DNA of 64,000 bases from Brasenia schreberi (GCA_036023115.1 JAYKKT010000076.1:1612001-1676000); one strand, 5' to 3'; counted from the first letter of the stretch, positions 10,307 to 23,069 are shown. The notes: generated by a model from the letters alone, not told the origin. Program-made: numbers and translations.

Positions 10307-13176
10307 ATGTCGAGTCTAGGCTCCCAAGAAGTGTCTAGCCACGGCTCATGCACATCAAGTTCTCATTCTAGGAGGTTTTCGAAAAAATAAAACAAGCTAG
10401 AAGAAATTGAGAACTTGAGAAGGGATTTCGAGGCCAAAATCACTGCTCTTAGCCAAGAGGCTGAAGTAGCTGACTCATGTTCGTCAAATGGCGAACCAAA
10501 GGCCAAGAAAAAGTTTGAAAAACCTCGCAAACATAAAGAGACTTCCGCAATGGAAGGCAACCAATACCACAAGTCCTTCACACACAAGGACCGTAAGGCC
10601 CTACAACAGCTGCTGAGAGGGCAAAATAAAGAGAAAAGGAGTTACGCCCTGTCTGATTTCTTGCCTGTGGACTGTGAAATAGACAGTGACAATGAAATAC
10701 CGAACTTCCATCGGTATGATGGCATGGGAGACCGTAGGTCTCACTTGCAACTTTTCTCTCGTCGAGCCCATAAGAAAAAGAAGGACTCGCTGAAATGGGT
10801 GTATTGGTTCCCTTTGTCCCTCAAAGGCATAGCTGCCAAATGGCTGGCTTCCTACGACCTTAGCCAGTTCACAACTTTTGAAGAGTTAGCGAATTGCTTT
10901 ATGCAGAGATTCTCGCATAACGTAGAAGTTACGCTGACTTTAAACACATTGAGGGATACAAAACAAGGTGTGAACGAAGACGTACATACGTTTATCATTC
11001 GTTGGAGGTCTCTCCTAGGACAAGTGCGAGAGCCAATATCCGAAGGATGTGCAGTCATGCTCATCCTGGATAATTTTAAAAACGAGTTGAAAATCCTTCT
11101 CTCGCTTCATGAAATCTCAACTTTCCATAAGTTGATAAAAAAAGCATCCCTTTTCGAAACAAATTTGAAAAAAGAGATTTATGATCATCTGTGGAAAGGA
11201 AGCGTGGTTTCAAAAACTCGCTTGGAGAAGCCCAACACTTATGGGTTACCCACCGCGGATAAAGGGGCAAAGTCCCACAAAATTGCCAATGTTCAGGTGG
11301 ATCCAAGCCCGACAAGTGCTTCAAAAAGTTTTGAAAAAATAGAAAATAAAAGGGAGAAAAACTTTCAAAAACCCTTTGAAAGACGGGAGTACACTCCGCT
11401 GGGGCAACCTGTGTCAGAGGTCCTAGACCTCCTACTTGCCTAAGGAATGATCGAACTCTGCGAGATTCCCGAGGGAGTCACTTCCAAAGGGGGATTTCTA
11501 AACAGATTCTGCAAGTATCATCTGCTCAAAGGCCATGATACAAAGCGGTGTTTCTTCCTCCTAAATAAAATTGAGAACTTGATAGCAGAAGGCCGACTCC
11601 AGGTCGCTGAGGAACCTGAGCCTGCCCAAGTTATCTTCAAAGAACCCTTCCTCAAGCATGCAAGTACCAGTGGGAAGGAAAAAGAGGTATGTGCTCTCAC
11701 GATTTTGAAGAGTCTAGCGCATGAATATGAGTCTGGTTTGTCTACTTGTGCATCTACTCTCATACTTTACAAAAGACCCACCCAAGTAGTCATCCGGGGA
11801 CCACCAAGAGTTCCGTCCCCGGTTAGGCCAGTTTTAAAAATTCAAGGTGCTCCAAATTCGATTAGAGCCATGTTAGGTATGAACCCTAGGTTGATCGTGG
11901 GGGAGGTGACAAGATCCGGGAGGATCTATCAACCCCCACATCTGCAAAGTGCTAAAAAGGTGGTCAATGTGCCTGGCCCCTCAAAAGCATGTATTCTTAG
12001 AGTTCCACCGAAAGCAGACAAGGGAAATGTTGTGTTAAAAATATATGATTTCAAAAACCATCTTTCAAAGATTCCTATCAACATGTCCATCCTAGAGCTA
12101 ATACAAACTTCACCTAGGCATAGACTTGTGTTAGAGAAAATTCTAGAAAGAGCAAAGGTTAGTTCGAACATAATCCCAGAATCCTTGTCCAATCAAGTGG
12201 CATCCATAGGAACGAAAACGCCCATCGTATATTCTTGGAAGATGATGTAGAAAGACCCTACGAGTCCCATAACCAGGCCCTACATATCGAGGTGGTCCTA
12301 AATAACCACATCCTGGATAGGTGCCTAGTCGATGGGGGAGGAGGGCACAACATCCTTCCACTTCATGTGGCGAACCAAATCGAAGTCACCTTGACATCCG
12401 TAAACCCAAGCCCCATCGTCATCACTGGATACGATGGGAATGCGTCTAGACCGCTAGGATCTATCGAACTCCCCATGAAAACGGGAGGGATAGCACACAC
12501 GGGGGTGTTCCATGTCCTAGACATCCACCCCCACTATAACCTGTTATTGGGAAGGCCCTGGATACACAACCTGTGTGCTGTGCCTTCCACCTTCCACAGG
12601 TGTGTCAAAATCCATTTCAGGGACAAAGTCGTAGTGATCCTAGGTGAGAGTCATCCTCAGCTTCAAGGGGTCATAAATTCCCCTTGCTTGTCGAGTTCCC
12701 AAACCCACGAGGTAAAACTGGGGCAGACCTTGCTCGAGCTACCAAGGCTCACATTGAAAAACCCTAGGAAGATCGTATATGTGAAGGGGCCACCCAAGGT
12801 TGGCCCCCTCAAAGTTCTGACCATCCCAAGAAAACCCAAAAATCCCCTATTTTCAAAACCCTTGAACAAAAAGCCCTATGTGCATAACATAGACGACAAC
12901 AAGTTCCAGGACCACGATTTATATCAAAATTTCTCTAAAAACAAAAAATCGTGTAACATGTTGTTAAATATGGGCTATTTGCCATATAAAAGTCTAGGGC
13001 CACAAAATCAGGGTCTCCTAGAACCCATACTGCCTAGGGCAAACCCAAGTTGATATGGGATCGACTATACTACCAGAATACCACCAAAACCACCCCCTGT
13101 GACCACTTGGGTCAAGGGTGCCCTGGAGCCTACCTTAGAAGAGACCTATGATTTAGACCTCTTGTTCAGAGTCTAA
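10307..13176 (+). pseudogene. gag-pro: Copy I gag-protease, broken
   Basis: The ATG at 10307 starts MSSLGSQEVSSHGSC, aligned with the starts of copies F, A, B and C. Domains in order: a short coiled-coil-like segment, the gag core (WVYWFPLSLKG to ILDNFK), a knuckle variant (FCKYHLLKGHDTKRC), the protease (DRCLVDGGGGHNILP, LLLGRPWIHN) and the G-patch-like NMGYLPYKSLG. Damage: TAA at 10388-10390, TAA at 11441-11443 (CAA to TAA), a 2-base insertion near 12230, and TGA at 13051-13053 (CGA to TGA). The native stop is TAA at 13174. The gag core itself is intact. Confidence 0.9.
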
Positions 13177-13199
13177 CCTGTAGCGTTTTCCCTTTGTAG
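12644..13199 (+). other. Candidate intron between protease and RT in copy I
   Basis: Donor CTAG|GTGAGAGT at 12644 and acceptor CCCTTTGTAG ending at 13199 with CTAAC upstream. The length is 556 bp, equal to copies A and C. The exon ends after the first base of a glycine codon and the next exon supplies GT then ATG, so the frames join. No transcript evidence is available. Confidence 0.55.
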
Positions 13200-14730
13200 G
13201 TATGATGGAAGATCCCTCAATAAAAAATACAAAAACATTTGAAAACTCGAAATTCAAAAAAAGGAAAAATTACAAAAGCCAAAAACACTTGAAAATGAAA
13301 AACTCGAAAAAAGAGTAGTTTGTACAGTTCCCAAAGTGCTCGTTTTACAAAAACACAAAAAAATCAAAAATTTATAAAATACCAAATTTTTTTTATACAT
13401 AGCTGCTCCTGGTAAGGATTTGGAAAAAGAAAAAGATTTTGAAAGAAACGTTGTCTGCATAACCAGACCAAAAATTTCGAAGTCGATAGAAATTCCAAAT
13501 GTGAAACCAGATCTTTTAAAAATCCATGCATCAAATTCCCTAGGATCTATAAACCTCGAGAATGATCAAAGCCCAAAGGTGGATCCCCTTGAGGAAGATC
13601 CCACTTCTGAGCTCCTAGAAATTCATAAAATTCTCGATTTTGAAAAGCCTTCGAATTCAGTAAGAGGAAATTTCATAGTTATAAATCTAGGGAGTGATTC
13701 AAAGCCCAAACTCATTAAGGTAGGCGCATGTTTGCATAAGCATGAAAGATCATCATTCATTGCATTTCTAAAAACCTACTTAGATGTGTTTGCATGGACG
13801 TATGCATACATGTCGGGCTTAGACCCGAGTATTGTCGAGCATCATCTTCCCTTAGATGCGGATGTAAAACCCATAAAGCAAAAGCTTAGGAAAATACATC
13901 CGAACGTACACGCACAAGTCAAAGAGGGTTTAGAAGATCTGTTAAAAGCCGGATTTATAAAACCCATTGCGTATTCTGATTGGTTATCCACTATAGTTGT
14001 TGTTTGAAAAACCAATGGGAAGATTTGAATATGCATCGACTTTAGAAACCTGAATAAAGCCACTCCAAAGGATAATTATCCTTTACCAAACATAGATTTG
14101 ATAGTCGATAGTACTGCAAATCGCGAAATGTTTTCGTTTATGGATGGCTATTCAGGGTATAACCAAATCAAACTAAGCACACGAGATCAGGGTAAGACCG
14201 CTTTCACAATGCCATGGGGCACGTACTGCTATACAGTCATACCCTTTGGTTTGAAAAATGCCGGTGCCACATACCAAAGAGCTATGACCATGATCTTTCA
14301 TGATCAGATTCATGAGCTCGTAGACATATATGTGGATGATCTCTTGGCCAAATCCAAAACTCGATGCACCCATATCGAATGCTTACAAAAGATTTTTGAA
14401 AGGCTTAGACTTTACAAAGTAAAGCTAAACCCTCAGAAATGCATGTTCAGAGTAGAGTTCGGAAATCTCTTAGGCTTTATGCTGAGCCAAAGGGGCATAG
14501 AAGTCGACCCCTCTAAGTGTAGAGCCATCATAGACATGGCTCCACCCTCCAATCTCACGCAGATTTGTAGCCTCCAAGGTCGATTATAATCCATTCGCAG
14601 GTTTATCTCAAACCTGGTGACTAGATGCGAACCCTTCAACAAGTTGTTGAGAAAGGGCACGAAATTTTTATGGGATAACGACTGCCAAAAGTCATTTAAA
14701 AGACTAAAGGCATACTTAGTTAATCACCTT
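13200..14730 (+). pseudogene. pol: Copy I pol, first part: linker and RT (broken)
   Basis: Begins after the acceptor with ATG GAA GAT and a lysine-rich linker that already contains stops. Open stretches are 13420-14007 (linker and RT N-terminus) and 14098-14589 (RT core with GYSGYNQIKLS, MPWGTYCYTVIPFGLKNAG and YVDDLLAKS). Stops near 14005, 14027 and 14587 break the frame. At 14731 a solo LTR interrupts the segment, and pol resumes at 17782 in the LVNPPVLNPPK region. Confidence 0.9.
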
Positions 14731-17700
14731 TGTAGACGCAAAAAATTCCCGCTCCTGGTTCTTAGGTCTGAAGCGAACCTTTTCGTGTGCCTAAGTCCTA
14801 ATTAAGCAAAAGGGCATGCCAGCTAGCTTACTTAAGCTAGCGACGTGGCAACTGTGAACAAGCAAGCTCTTGTCGTCGTAGACCTTCTTGCACCGATGCG
14901 CAAGGGTCAGTCTGTACACTTTTAAAATCGAGTTTTGGGATATAAGAACCTACGAAAGCGGTTTGAGGTGTTTGATTCGGGTTGTTTTGTATGACTTTCA
15001 GATTTTATTTCACATGGATTTGCACGTGCCTAAGTCTTTCTTTTTATCCCTTTTCGGGCCACCTAGGTGTGTGTTATGAACACTCAACTAAAATGTGGCG
15101 ACTTTGAGCGGGAGTATGGGGTTTGCTTTGATGCAATATGCATCCTAACTCGTGGTATGGCGTATATGCAATGCAAACTCACGCAACTCCAAAGGGAAAA
15201 CCCGAATTTAAAAGACAATGCCGAAGGGAAATGACTTGTAATGGAAATTGCTGAAGGAAAATGACTTGTAAATGTAAATTGCCGAAGGGAAATTGCAAAA
15301 GGGAAATATGGCTATATCTTAAGAGCGGAAAGGCTCAATTGTGCAAGTGTGTGTCGTGTATATATGGAAAGACTACGCACACAGCTGAACCTTAAAACCC
15401 AAATTGAAAAGACATAGCCAAAAGAGAAATACGTATATACTATATATGGGCCCTTACTTGGGTCTTGCAAATAAGAGCGAAGGCTCAATGTGGGTGTGTG
15501 TGAAAATGTAAAGACAACACACACGACTTCAAATGAAACCCAAGTATAAATTGCAATATGGCCTTAACTAAGGTCTTGGGAACAAGAGCGAAAGCTCAAT
15601 GTGTGTGAGTGCTAGAATTGAAGTACTACGCACACAACATGAAATTAAACGCAAATATAAATTGCAATATGGCCTTAACTAAGATCTTAGGAGTAAGAGC
15701 GAAAGCTCAATGTGTATGAGTGTATAATTGAAATACTACACACACGACATGAAATTAAACCCAAGGATAGTATAACACGACCCTTACTTATAGCTGGTCC
15801 GGAGGTGACTTGCTTGAGTGTGGGCTTGGCTTCGCCTTGGGCTGCAAGAGGGAGCTCCTCAGAATGGCACGGCAAGGGGGTGTGTTGGCCGGGTGACTTG
15901 GGTGCGCGGGTGTGGCGCCTTGGAGGTTGCCGACTGCTAGGGGGGTGCTGCCGTGATGCCTCGGGCTAAAGTGATTAAGGAGGGTCACTAAGGGATAGGG
16001 TGGTGCTAGGGAAGGTGGCGCTAAGGGAGCCTAAAGGGAATGTCTAAGGAAAAGGGTGTGGCTGGCCGAGTGATTTGGGTGCAGTCGGCTATGACTGGCC
16101 AACTAGGGGTGGTTGAAATGGTGGCCGGCTGGGATAGCTAGGGGATGTCACGGATGGGAAGGGAGCTAGCTAGGGTGCTGTGAAAGGTGGAGGTATAGGT
16201 TGGTTGAAAGTGGAAGGGGCAGGTCCTAGGGAGCAAGGTAGGGCGGCCGGGATGTCACTAAGGGAAAGGTAGAAGATCGGGTGATGGAATGGGCTATGTC
16301 TGGCCGAATGGGGAAGGGTGGCAGGAAGGCTGTATTGGCAGGGTGTTGTGGTGGTATGGGTGGTTGAGAGTGGAGGGGGAGTGAAGAGGAGGTGGAGTTG
16401 GGTTGAGGTACTAACCGGATGGGTGAAGAAGGTTGGTGTCCAAGGAGGGCAGCCAGATGATGAAGGTGGATGGAACTCGATCGGGAGGTGGTGGTGACGT
16501 GGAGTGGAGCAGGCTGGATGGAAGTGGTGGCGCGAAGTGGAGCTGGCCGGGGGTTGTGGTGGTGCAGGTGGAAGAAGGGAGCCAAGTGAGAGAAGGTTCG
16601 GCTGGCCCCAGGGTGGGCTGAAAGAAGATCCAAAAACCCGCCCACTAGGGGGGGGTTTATATAGATTTTTGAAAGTCGGTTGGGGGCGGTTTTTAGAGGG
16701 TGGTTAGGTGGTTTAGGTGGTGGTGGTGTGGTGATAAGGTGGGCTGGTTTTGAGGAGGGGCCAGATATTTTGCTTTAAGGGGTTTTAGGGATATGGTGTG
16801 CTAGGTTTAGGTGGGGTGGTTTAGGGGTTTAGGGCTTAGCTAGGTGGGTTGGTTTTGGGGTGAGGTTTAGTGAGGTGGGTTAGGTGATTAGGCTAGGATT
16901 AGGTTAGGATTAAGGGAATTAGGCTAGGTTTAAGGATTAGGGGTTTTGGCTTAGGATTTGGTTATGGAGCTCCCTTTGCATAACCCATAGACCTTATTGC
17001 ATCATGTTGGTGTAGCCCTAGGTTAGATTTTGGCTAATACAAGCTTAAACCCATACTAATTAGGCTAACCCACATGATTAACCCCAAACTTGACACACAA
17101 GTCAAGCTTAATTACAATTCTCCTCATGCTTATCCTCCCCATTCTCTCTCATGCTCATAATCCCACATGAATTTCAAGTGGGCCCCACCACCATTTATGA
17201 GAAGGTGATGTGGGCCATGGATGTGGATATTGGATTGGATCTCTGGATCCAAATCCAAATCCACACAGGTTTGGATTGGGATCTGGATATATATGGTCCA
17301 GATCCACTCCAAACTGAATTCTGACTCCTTTAGGCTGTGTTCAAAATGAACGGTTTGTGCGGGGTTTGACAGCATCAGTACTCCGTCTGCATTGGGTCTT
17401 TGCCAACATGGTCGTCCGCTTCTGTTTTCACCTTCCGAAACTGATTTCAAGTAATGTTTTGATGATAACAGGGTCTTGGACATTCGAGATCCTGGGGGTG
17501 GATTCAACACGAGAGTTGCTGTGTCGGGCTCGACATGTGCTCCGGTTCCGGGCTCTCTTTAGCTCTTCTAGTCCTGCTTTGATCAGGCCAAGCTGCTTCG
17601 TGGGGTTTCAAAATGTATTTTAAAGGTTTTAAAAGCATATTTTAAAACATATACAGTTTAAACATATGTACAGGGTTTATCTGGAAGGCTCCTGGGTTTC

Positions 17701-17781
17701 CAGACTCAAAATAGCCCTTTGGGGCTGCTTTTACAAAACTAGGTTGATTTGAGAAGTTCGTGGGATTTCGGGGTGTTTACA
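14731..17781 (-). mobile_element. Solo LTR J (3051 bp) inserted in pol of copy I
   Basis: A complete LTR in minus orientation. The left end is TGTAGACGC (complement of the LTR end TCTACA) and the right end is GGGTGTTTACA (complement of TGTAAACACCC). It is flanked by ACCTT (14726-14730) and ACCCT (17782-17786), a 5-bp target duplication with one mismatch. There is no internal region, so it is a solo LTR left by recombination between two LTRs. It carries a TATA box at 16656 and the same promoter, leader and U5 segments as other copies. Confidence 0.9.
16656..16663 (-). promoter_or_regulatory. TATA box of solo LTR J
   Basis: TATATAAA on the minus strand, followed by a run of C and the conserved GCGGGTTTT segment, at the standard promoter position of this LTR family. 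Minus-strand transcription from here would run antisense through RT of copy I. Confidence 0.55.
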
Positions 17782-20030
17782 ACCCTGTTTTAAATCCTCC
17801 AAAGCAAGGAAAACCTCTTCTGCTTTACATTTTCGTGCATGCGAATGCCTTGGGAGCTTTGTTAGCTCAGTACGAGGATGACACTCACAAGGAGTATGCC
17901 ATATATTATCTTTCAAAAACTCTCCTGTCTTACGAAAGGAATTACAAAGCCATGGAGAAGATGTGCTTGGCCCTGGTTTGGGCCTGCCAGAAATTTCAAC
18001 ACTATTTCCTAGATCATGAGATCTAGATAGTGTCCAAGCTTGATCCAATCAAGCATTTGTTCAAAAAACCCATTCTCACTAGTAGATTGGGCAAATGGCA
18101 ACTCCTTCTAATGGAGTATGACCTGAAATACCATCATCATATCTCCATTAAGGGGCAAGCCCTAGCAAACGACGTGGCTGAGTTCCCCCTAAAGGACGCA
18201 TATCCCACACTTAATGAAATGCCTGATGAAGGCATATTGCAAAACCAATTTCAAAACCACATTTTGGCGAACTCTTTCGAAATCCAAGTGTGGAAGATGC
18301 ACTTCGATGGGGCACGAAACCAACGAGGGGCTGGTGCCGGGATCGTCCTCATATCCCCTAAAAAGGGTGAGATCCCCCTAGCAATTCGCCTAGATTTCGA
18401 ATGTTCCAACAACATAGCTGACTATGAAGCACTCATAGAAGGCTTAAGGATTTCGAAAACTCTAGGGGCATCATGCATCGAGGTCTTTGGAGATTCGCTC
18501 CTCATTATAGACCAAGTTTTAAAAATTTGGGAAGTTAGAAATGAGAAGCTTCTTCCATATCACGAGTTGGCCACTCGATTGGTTGAATCATTCCAATCGT
18601 GTACACTCACACATGTAGGAAGAGAGGATAATGGCATGGCCGATGCCTTCTCCTCCTTGGGTTCAGCCCTAAGGGCCGATCCCACTTTGGGAACCCGATC
18701 CTTAGAGATATGGTATGCACCCACTCCATCCACACACGATTTGGAAATTTGCCAAAATAATCCAGATACTGTTGAAAAACCTTGGTTTTATGACATTAAA
18801 TGTTTTCTAGAAAATGGGGGATTCACTGAGGATGCCACATCCAAAGATAAGGCATTCATCCAGAAAATTTCTACCCGATATACGATTTTGGGTGGGGTTT
18901 TGTATAAAAGGAGTTTTACCGGCATCTTACTAAGATGCGTCGACCTAGAAGAGGCTAGGACTGTTATGCATGAATTCCACGATGGAGAATGTGGAGGTCA
19001 TGTTAATGCCAATATGATGGCGATGAAAATACTTAGAGCGGGCTATTTTTGGTCCACCCTGAAAAAGGATTGCCACGATCATGTTAAGAAGTGTCATCCA
19101 TGTCGAGTGCATGGGCACACCATTCATATCTCCTCATCATCATTACATTCCGTGGTCAGCCCCTGGCCATTTACCATGTGGGCATTTGATATTGTAGGCC
19201 CAATATTTCCAAAGGCATCGAATGGGCATAGGTTCATTTTAGCAGCCATTGAGTACTTCTCCAAGTGGGTCGAAGCCATCTCCCTGACCAACGTAGAGGG
19301 GCAACATGTGGTGGCCTTCATTAGGAGGAATATCTTGGCTCGGTTTGGAGTTCCAAGAGACCTTGTGTCCGATAATGGCACCCCATTCAAAAATGAGCGG
19401 ATGGTCAAGTTGTGCAACACCTATGGCATAACTCACCACTTCTCCTCGCCCTACTACCCTCAAGGCAACGGCCAAGCCGATGCCACGAATAAGACTCTCA
19501 TTAGCATAATTGAGAAGACTTTAGAGAAGGGTAGGACGTGGCATGCGAAGCTGGATGAAGCCTTATGGGCTTATAGGACTTCCATCCGGACTCCCACGAA
19601 TGCCACACCATGTGAGTTGGTCTATGGCACAAATGCCATTCTTCCTATTCATACACGACTGCATTCATTCCATACATCCATTGCACTCGACCTCCCTCTA
19701 GAGACGCTTCAGCATGCTAGGATGGCCGAACTAGATTTGTTAGATGAGAGGCGACTCCTTGCTATGGATCATACTCATGCATACCGGCAAAGGATAGCCC
19801 GACACTATGACAAACATATGAAACCTCGCCACTTTGAAGTAGGAGATCTGGTTTTAAAAAACATCCACTATCATGGCCCACATCCACTTGGAAAGTGGCG
19901 CCCCAAGTGGGACGGACCCTATGTTGTGCTTGCAACCACCACAAACAACTCATATTGGTTGATCGATGTAGAAGGTAGGAATTTAGCAGATCCTATCAAT
20001 ATTCAATACTTGAAGAAGTATTATGTGTAG
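17782..20030 (+). pseudogene. pol: Copy I pol, second part: RNase H, second RNase H, integrase
   Basis: Continues pol after solo LTR J. RNase H of the RT type runs to LDHEI, where TGG has become TAG (18024-18026). From 18030 a 666-codon frame is open to the native stop. It encodes the archaeal-type RNase H (MHFDGARNQRG, YEALIEGL, FGDSLLII, REDNGMADAF), the integrase zinc region (HEFHDGECGGH, CHPC) and the catalytic core. Two integrase aspartates are present (WAFDIVGP, SDNGTPF). The third catalytic residue, glutamate in the other copies (NGQAEATN), is aspartate here (codon 19479-19481). It ends INIQYLKKYYV. It cannot be expressed as a whole because RT is broken upstream. Confidence 0.92.
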
Positions 20031-21200
20031 GGTTTGGGTTGAATTCCCATTTTTGAAAATTCTTAGGGATAACTGCTTTGAAACCTCGAAAATAAGGTTC
20101 AAAGGCAAATTGTGTGACCCTGAGCGAGAGAATTCGCACTTGTGAAAGAGTAGAGCTTTCCAAATACGTGGTTACATTTCAAAATCCTTCTTCTTACAAA
20201 GAAAGGCCTAGTTCAAAATATTAAGATACTTGCAAGTAGTACGTGCTATTTCTAAATAGGCTGATCTGGAATGGATCGAGTATGACCTTTCGATAAGTCC
20301 TCCCCTCTCGCTTCTCCTTCCAAAAGGAAAATATGGCCAAAAACAAAGGGAAAATCCCCGCCAAAAATTTCTTTCCCAAAGAAAGAAACCTGAATCAAAA
20401 GCAAAATTCGATTCTCTTATGGAAAAGAGGGATTAAAGAAAAAATACTCACAAAGGGAGACCCTCTATAAAAAAAAAGGAGGAAGAAAAGGCCAAAAAGC
20501 TCAAAAAGAGCAGTTTTCCGCCTTCTATGCCTCAAACCACGGGACGCTTCAGAAGGGACCGTGGTATCTCTTTCCCATCCCTATGACTTATCCCAAGTAA
20601 AACATGGATCATTTCGAGGAATCTTAAAGTAAAAATAGGATTTGTTTGCTTGAATTTCATTTTGTTTGAGAATTCAACGTTTTGAGTAAGGCATAGGAAT
20701 TTTGAAATACAGCTTGTTTTCTTATAAAACCTCCACTAAATTAGCGATTGTCAAGATTGAAGTAAAGGCAAACGCGAAGAGCTCGAGATCCTTCGGATTG
20801 AGGCTAAAAACAGTTTTTCTTTTGTAAATAGATTTTGAAAAATCGAACATCGAGCAACAAAGGGCCTGCTCACTTGGAGCAGCAGGTCTTCGTAAGTCTC
20901 AAAAGTTCAACCATGCCACCTGGTCTCTAGGAGGTCACCCTTCTTGGCCTCTCATCCATGTCATGCATGTGCACATCCACGCATGAACACTTGCATAACA
21001 TGATCCCCATTTAGGACCAGAAACTATAGAAATTCCCCTTTGGCGTGATATCTCCTCCTACCAAGTTTAAAAGAGAGATTTTGCTAAAAAATTGGGACGA
21101 TCCCATGTTTTCGTGGATAGATCTAGGGAGATATTGAACAGGGGTGTTGTCGTCTTTGCTATTATCCAAATAAATTTGGATAATGCCAAAGAGGGGCATC
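20031..21200 (+). other. 3' untranslated region of copy I
   Basis: About 1.17 kb with no coding frame, from the integrase stop to the LTR. It contains A-rich stretches, a 7-bp stem (ACCACGG at 20536-20542, CCGTGGT at 20559-20565) also present in copy F at 35061-35090, a second possible stem around 20870 (CCTGCT / AGCAGG), and the polypurine tract at the end. Nothing suggests a gene. Confidence 0.75.
21188..21196 (+). other. Polypurine tract of copy I
   Basis: AAAGAGGGG followed by CATC and then the LTR start TGTAAACACC at 21201. It is the expected primer site for plus-strand DNA synthesis. It is identical to the tract of copy F at 35683. Confidence 0.75.
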
Positions 21201-21212
21201 TGTAAACACCCC

Positions 21213-22777
21213 TGTAGACACGAAAAATTCCCACTTCTGGTTCTTAGGCCCGAAGTGAACCTTTTCATGTGTCTAAGTCATATTTAACAAAAGGGCATGT
21301 CAGCTAGCTTGCTTAAGCTAGCGAAGAAAGTTTTTGAAATCTGACTTCTATCGGGGCGACTGTGAGCAAGTGAGCTCTTTTCGTCGTAGACCTTCATGCA
21401 CCGATATGCAAGGGTCAGTCTGTACGCTTGGCAAAGTCTTTTAAAGTCTAAACCTCTTTGAAAAATACCCGAAGTGTTTGGGCTTTGTATGTATGATTGC
21501 AATTTTTATTACACGTGGGATTTGCACGTGCCTATGTCTTTCTTTTTATGCTTTTTAGGGCCAACTAGGTGTGTGCATAAGTGACCTAAGTTGGGCGATT
21601 TTTGAGCAGGAGTGTGGGGCTTGCTTTGATGCAATATGCGTCCTAACTCGTGGTATGGCGTATATGCAATGCAAACTCACACAACTCCAAAGGGAAAACC
21701 CGAATTGAAAGACAATGCGGAAGGGAAATGACTTAATGTAAATTGCAAAAGGGAAATTGCAAAAGGAAAATATGGCTATATCTTAAGAGCAGAAAGGCTC
21801 AATTGTGCAAGTGTGTGTCGTGTATATATGGAAAGACTACGCACACTGCTGAACCTTAAAACCCAAATCTTAAAGACATAGCCGAAGGGAAATACTTATA
21901 ATATATATGGGCCCGAAGGTCGCCAATGTGTGCGTGGGTGTTGTGTGTATATGGAAAGACAACTCACACGACTTGTAATGAAACCCAAATATAATTGCAA
22001 TAGGCCTTGACTAAGGTCTTGGGAGTAAGAGCGAAAGCTCAATGTGTGTGAGTGTAGAATTGAAATGCTACGCACACAACTTGAATTTAAACACCCCAAA
22101 ACGAAATTGCAATAAGGCCTTTACTAAGGTCTTGGGAGTAAGAGCGGAAGCTCAATGTGTGTGAGTGTGGAAATTGAAAGACCACGCACACAACTTGAAT
22201 TAAAATGCCCAAGGGAAATTGCAATACGGCCCTTACTAGGTTCTTGGGAATAAGAGCGAAAGCTCAATGTGTGTGAGTGTGGAAATTGAAAGACAACACA
22301 CACAATTGAATTAAAACCCACACAACTTAAAACATATAGGTATAACTATATCTTAAGGGCTGATTAGGCCCATGTATGTGCTATAATTGTGTGCAGCTAA
22401 GAGTGGAATAGGCTCAAGTGCACGTGTGTGTGGGTGTGCCAAACCACGTTATTACAAGCGGGGGGAGACAACGCTCCATTATTACAACCCCATATCAAAT
22501 TTAATTGAATGTAAGCAAGTTCATAACAAGGACCGAGTTAGGCACTTACGTATAGCTGGTCCGGTTGTGACTTGCTGGGCTTTGGCCTAGTGAGTCGCCT
22601 TGGACAGCTGAAGGGGAGCTCCTTGGATGCGTGTGGGCGCCAAGTAGGGTCTTAGCCGAGTGAAGACTTGAAGATGGCCGAATGGTAGGCACAACAAGTG
22701 GGTTTGTTGAGTGAGTTGGGGCAGGTTCGGGTGCTAGCTAGGTGGTGGCAGGTTGAGGGTGAAGGCTTAGGTAGGGG
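21213..22777 (-). mobile_element. LTR fragment H, minus strand, truncated
   Basis: Begins TGTAGACACG (complement of an LTR end) only 12 bp into the 3' LTR of copy I, then runs through U5 (palindrome at about 21302, tandem cacacattgag units in reverse, TTGTAATAA signals) and part of the leader. At about 22777 it meets plus-strand LTR sequence. Its 5' half is missing. The simplest reading is a minus-strand insertion followed by one deletion that removed the rest of H and the first 850 bp or so of the host LTR. Confidence 0.82.
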
Positions 22778-23061
22778 CTGACCCACTTCCTTAATCCTTC
22801 CCTAATCCTAGCCTAAACACCTAACCCACTTCCTTAATCCTTCCCTAATCCTAGCCTAATCCCCCTAACCTCACCCTAATCCTAGCCTAAACACCTAACC
22901 CACTTCACTAAACCTCACCCTAAGCCCAACCCACCTAACTAAGCCCTAAACCACTAAACCAGGCCACCTAAATACCTAGCACACCATACCCCCAAACCAC
23001 CACCACCAAACCAGCCCAACCGACTCCCCAATACCATCCCAGCCACCGCCCCCATTAAGCC

Positions 23062-23069
23062 TATAAATA
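23062..23069 (+). promoter_or_regulatory. TATA box of the central LTR (copy F)
   Basis: TATAAATA followed by CCCCTCCC, at the same place as 36888-36895 in the 3' LTR. It is upstream of a Pro/Ser-type C/T-rich leader. A weakened donor-like GGTTAGTACC lies about 240 bp downstream. Confidence 0.6.

Larger units (their letters stand above)
9121..21212 (+). mobile_element. Copy I: Ty3/gypsy Tat element, plus strand, decayed
   Basis: Order: 5' LTR (partial), primer-binding site, gag, protease, pol, 3' UTR, polypurine tract, then 12 bp of a 3' LTR at 21201-21212. A minus-strand solo LTR (14731-17781) splits pol within the RNase H region. The 3' LTR is cut after TGTAAACACCCC by minus-strand LTR sequence H. 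I and F probably shared one central LTR as a head-to-tail tandem. Several stops and frameshifts make it non-functional. Confidence 0.85.
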
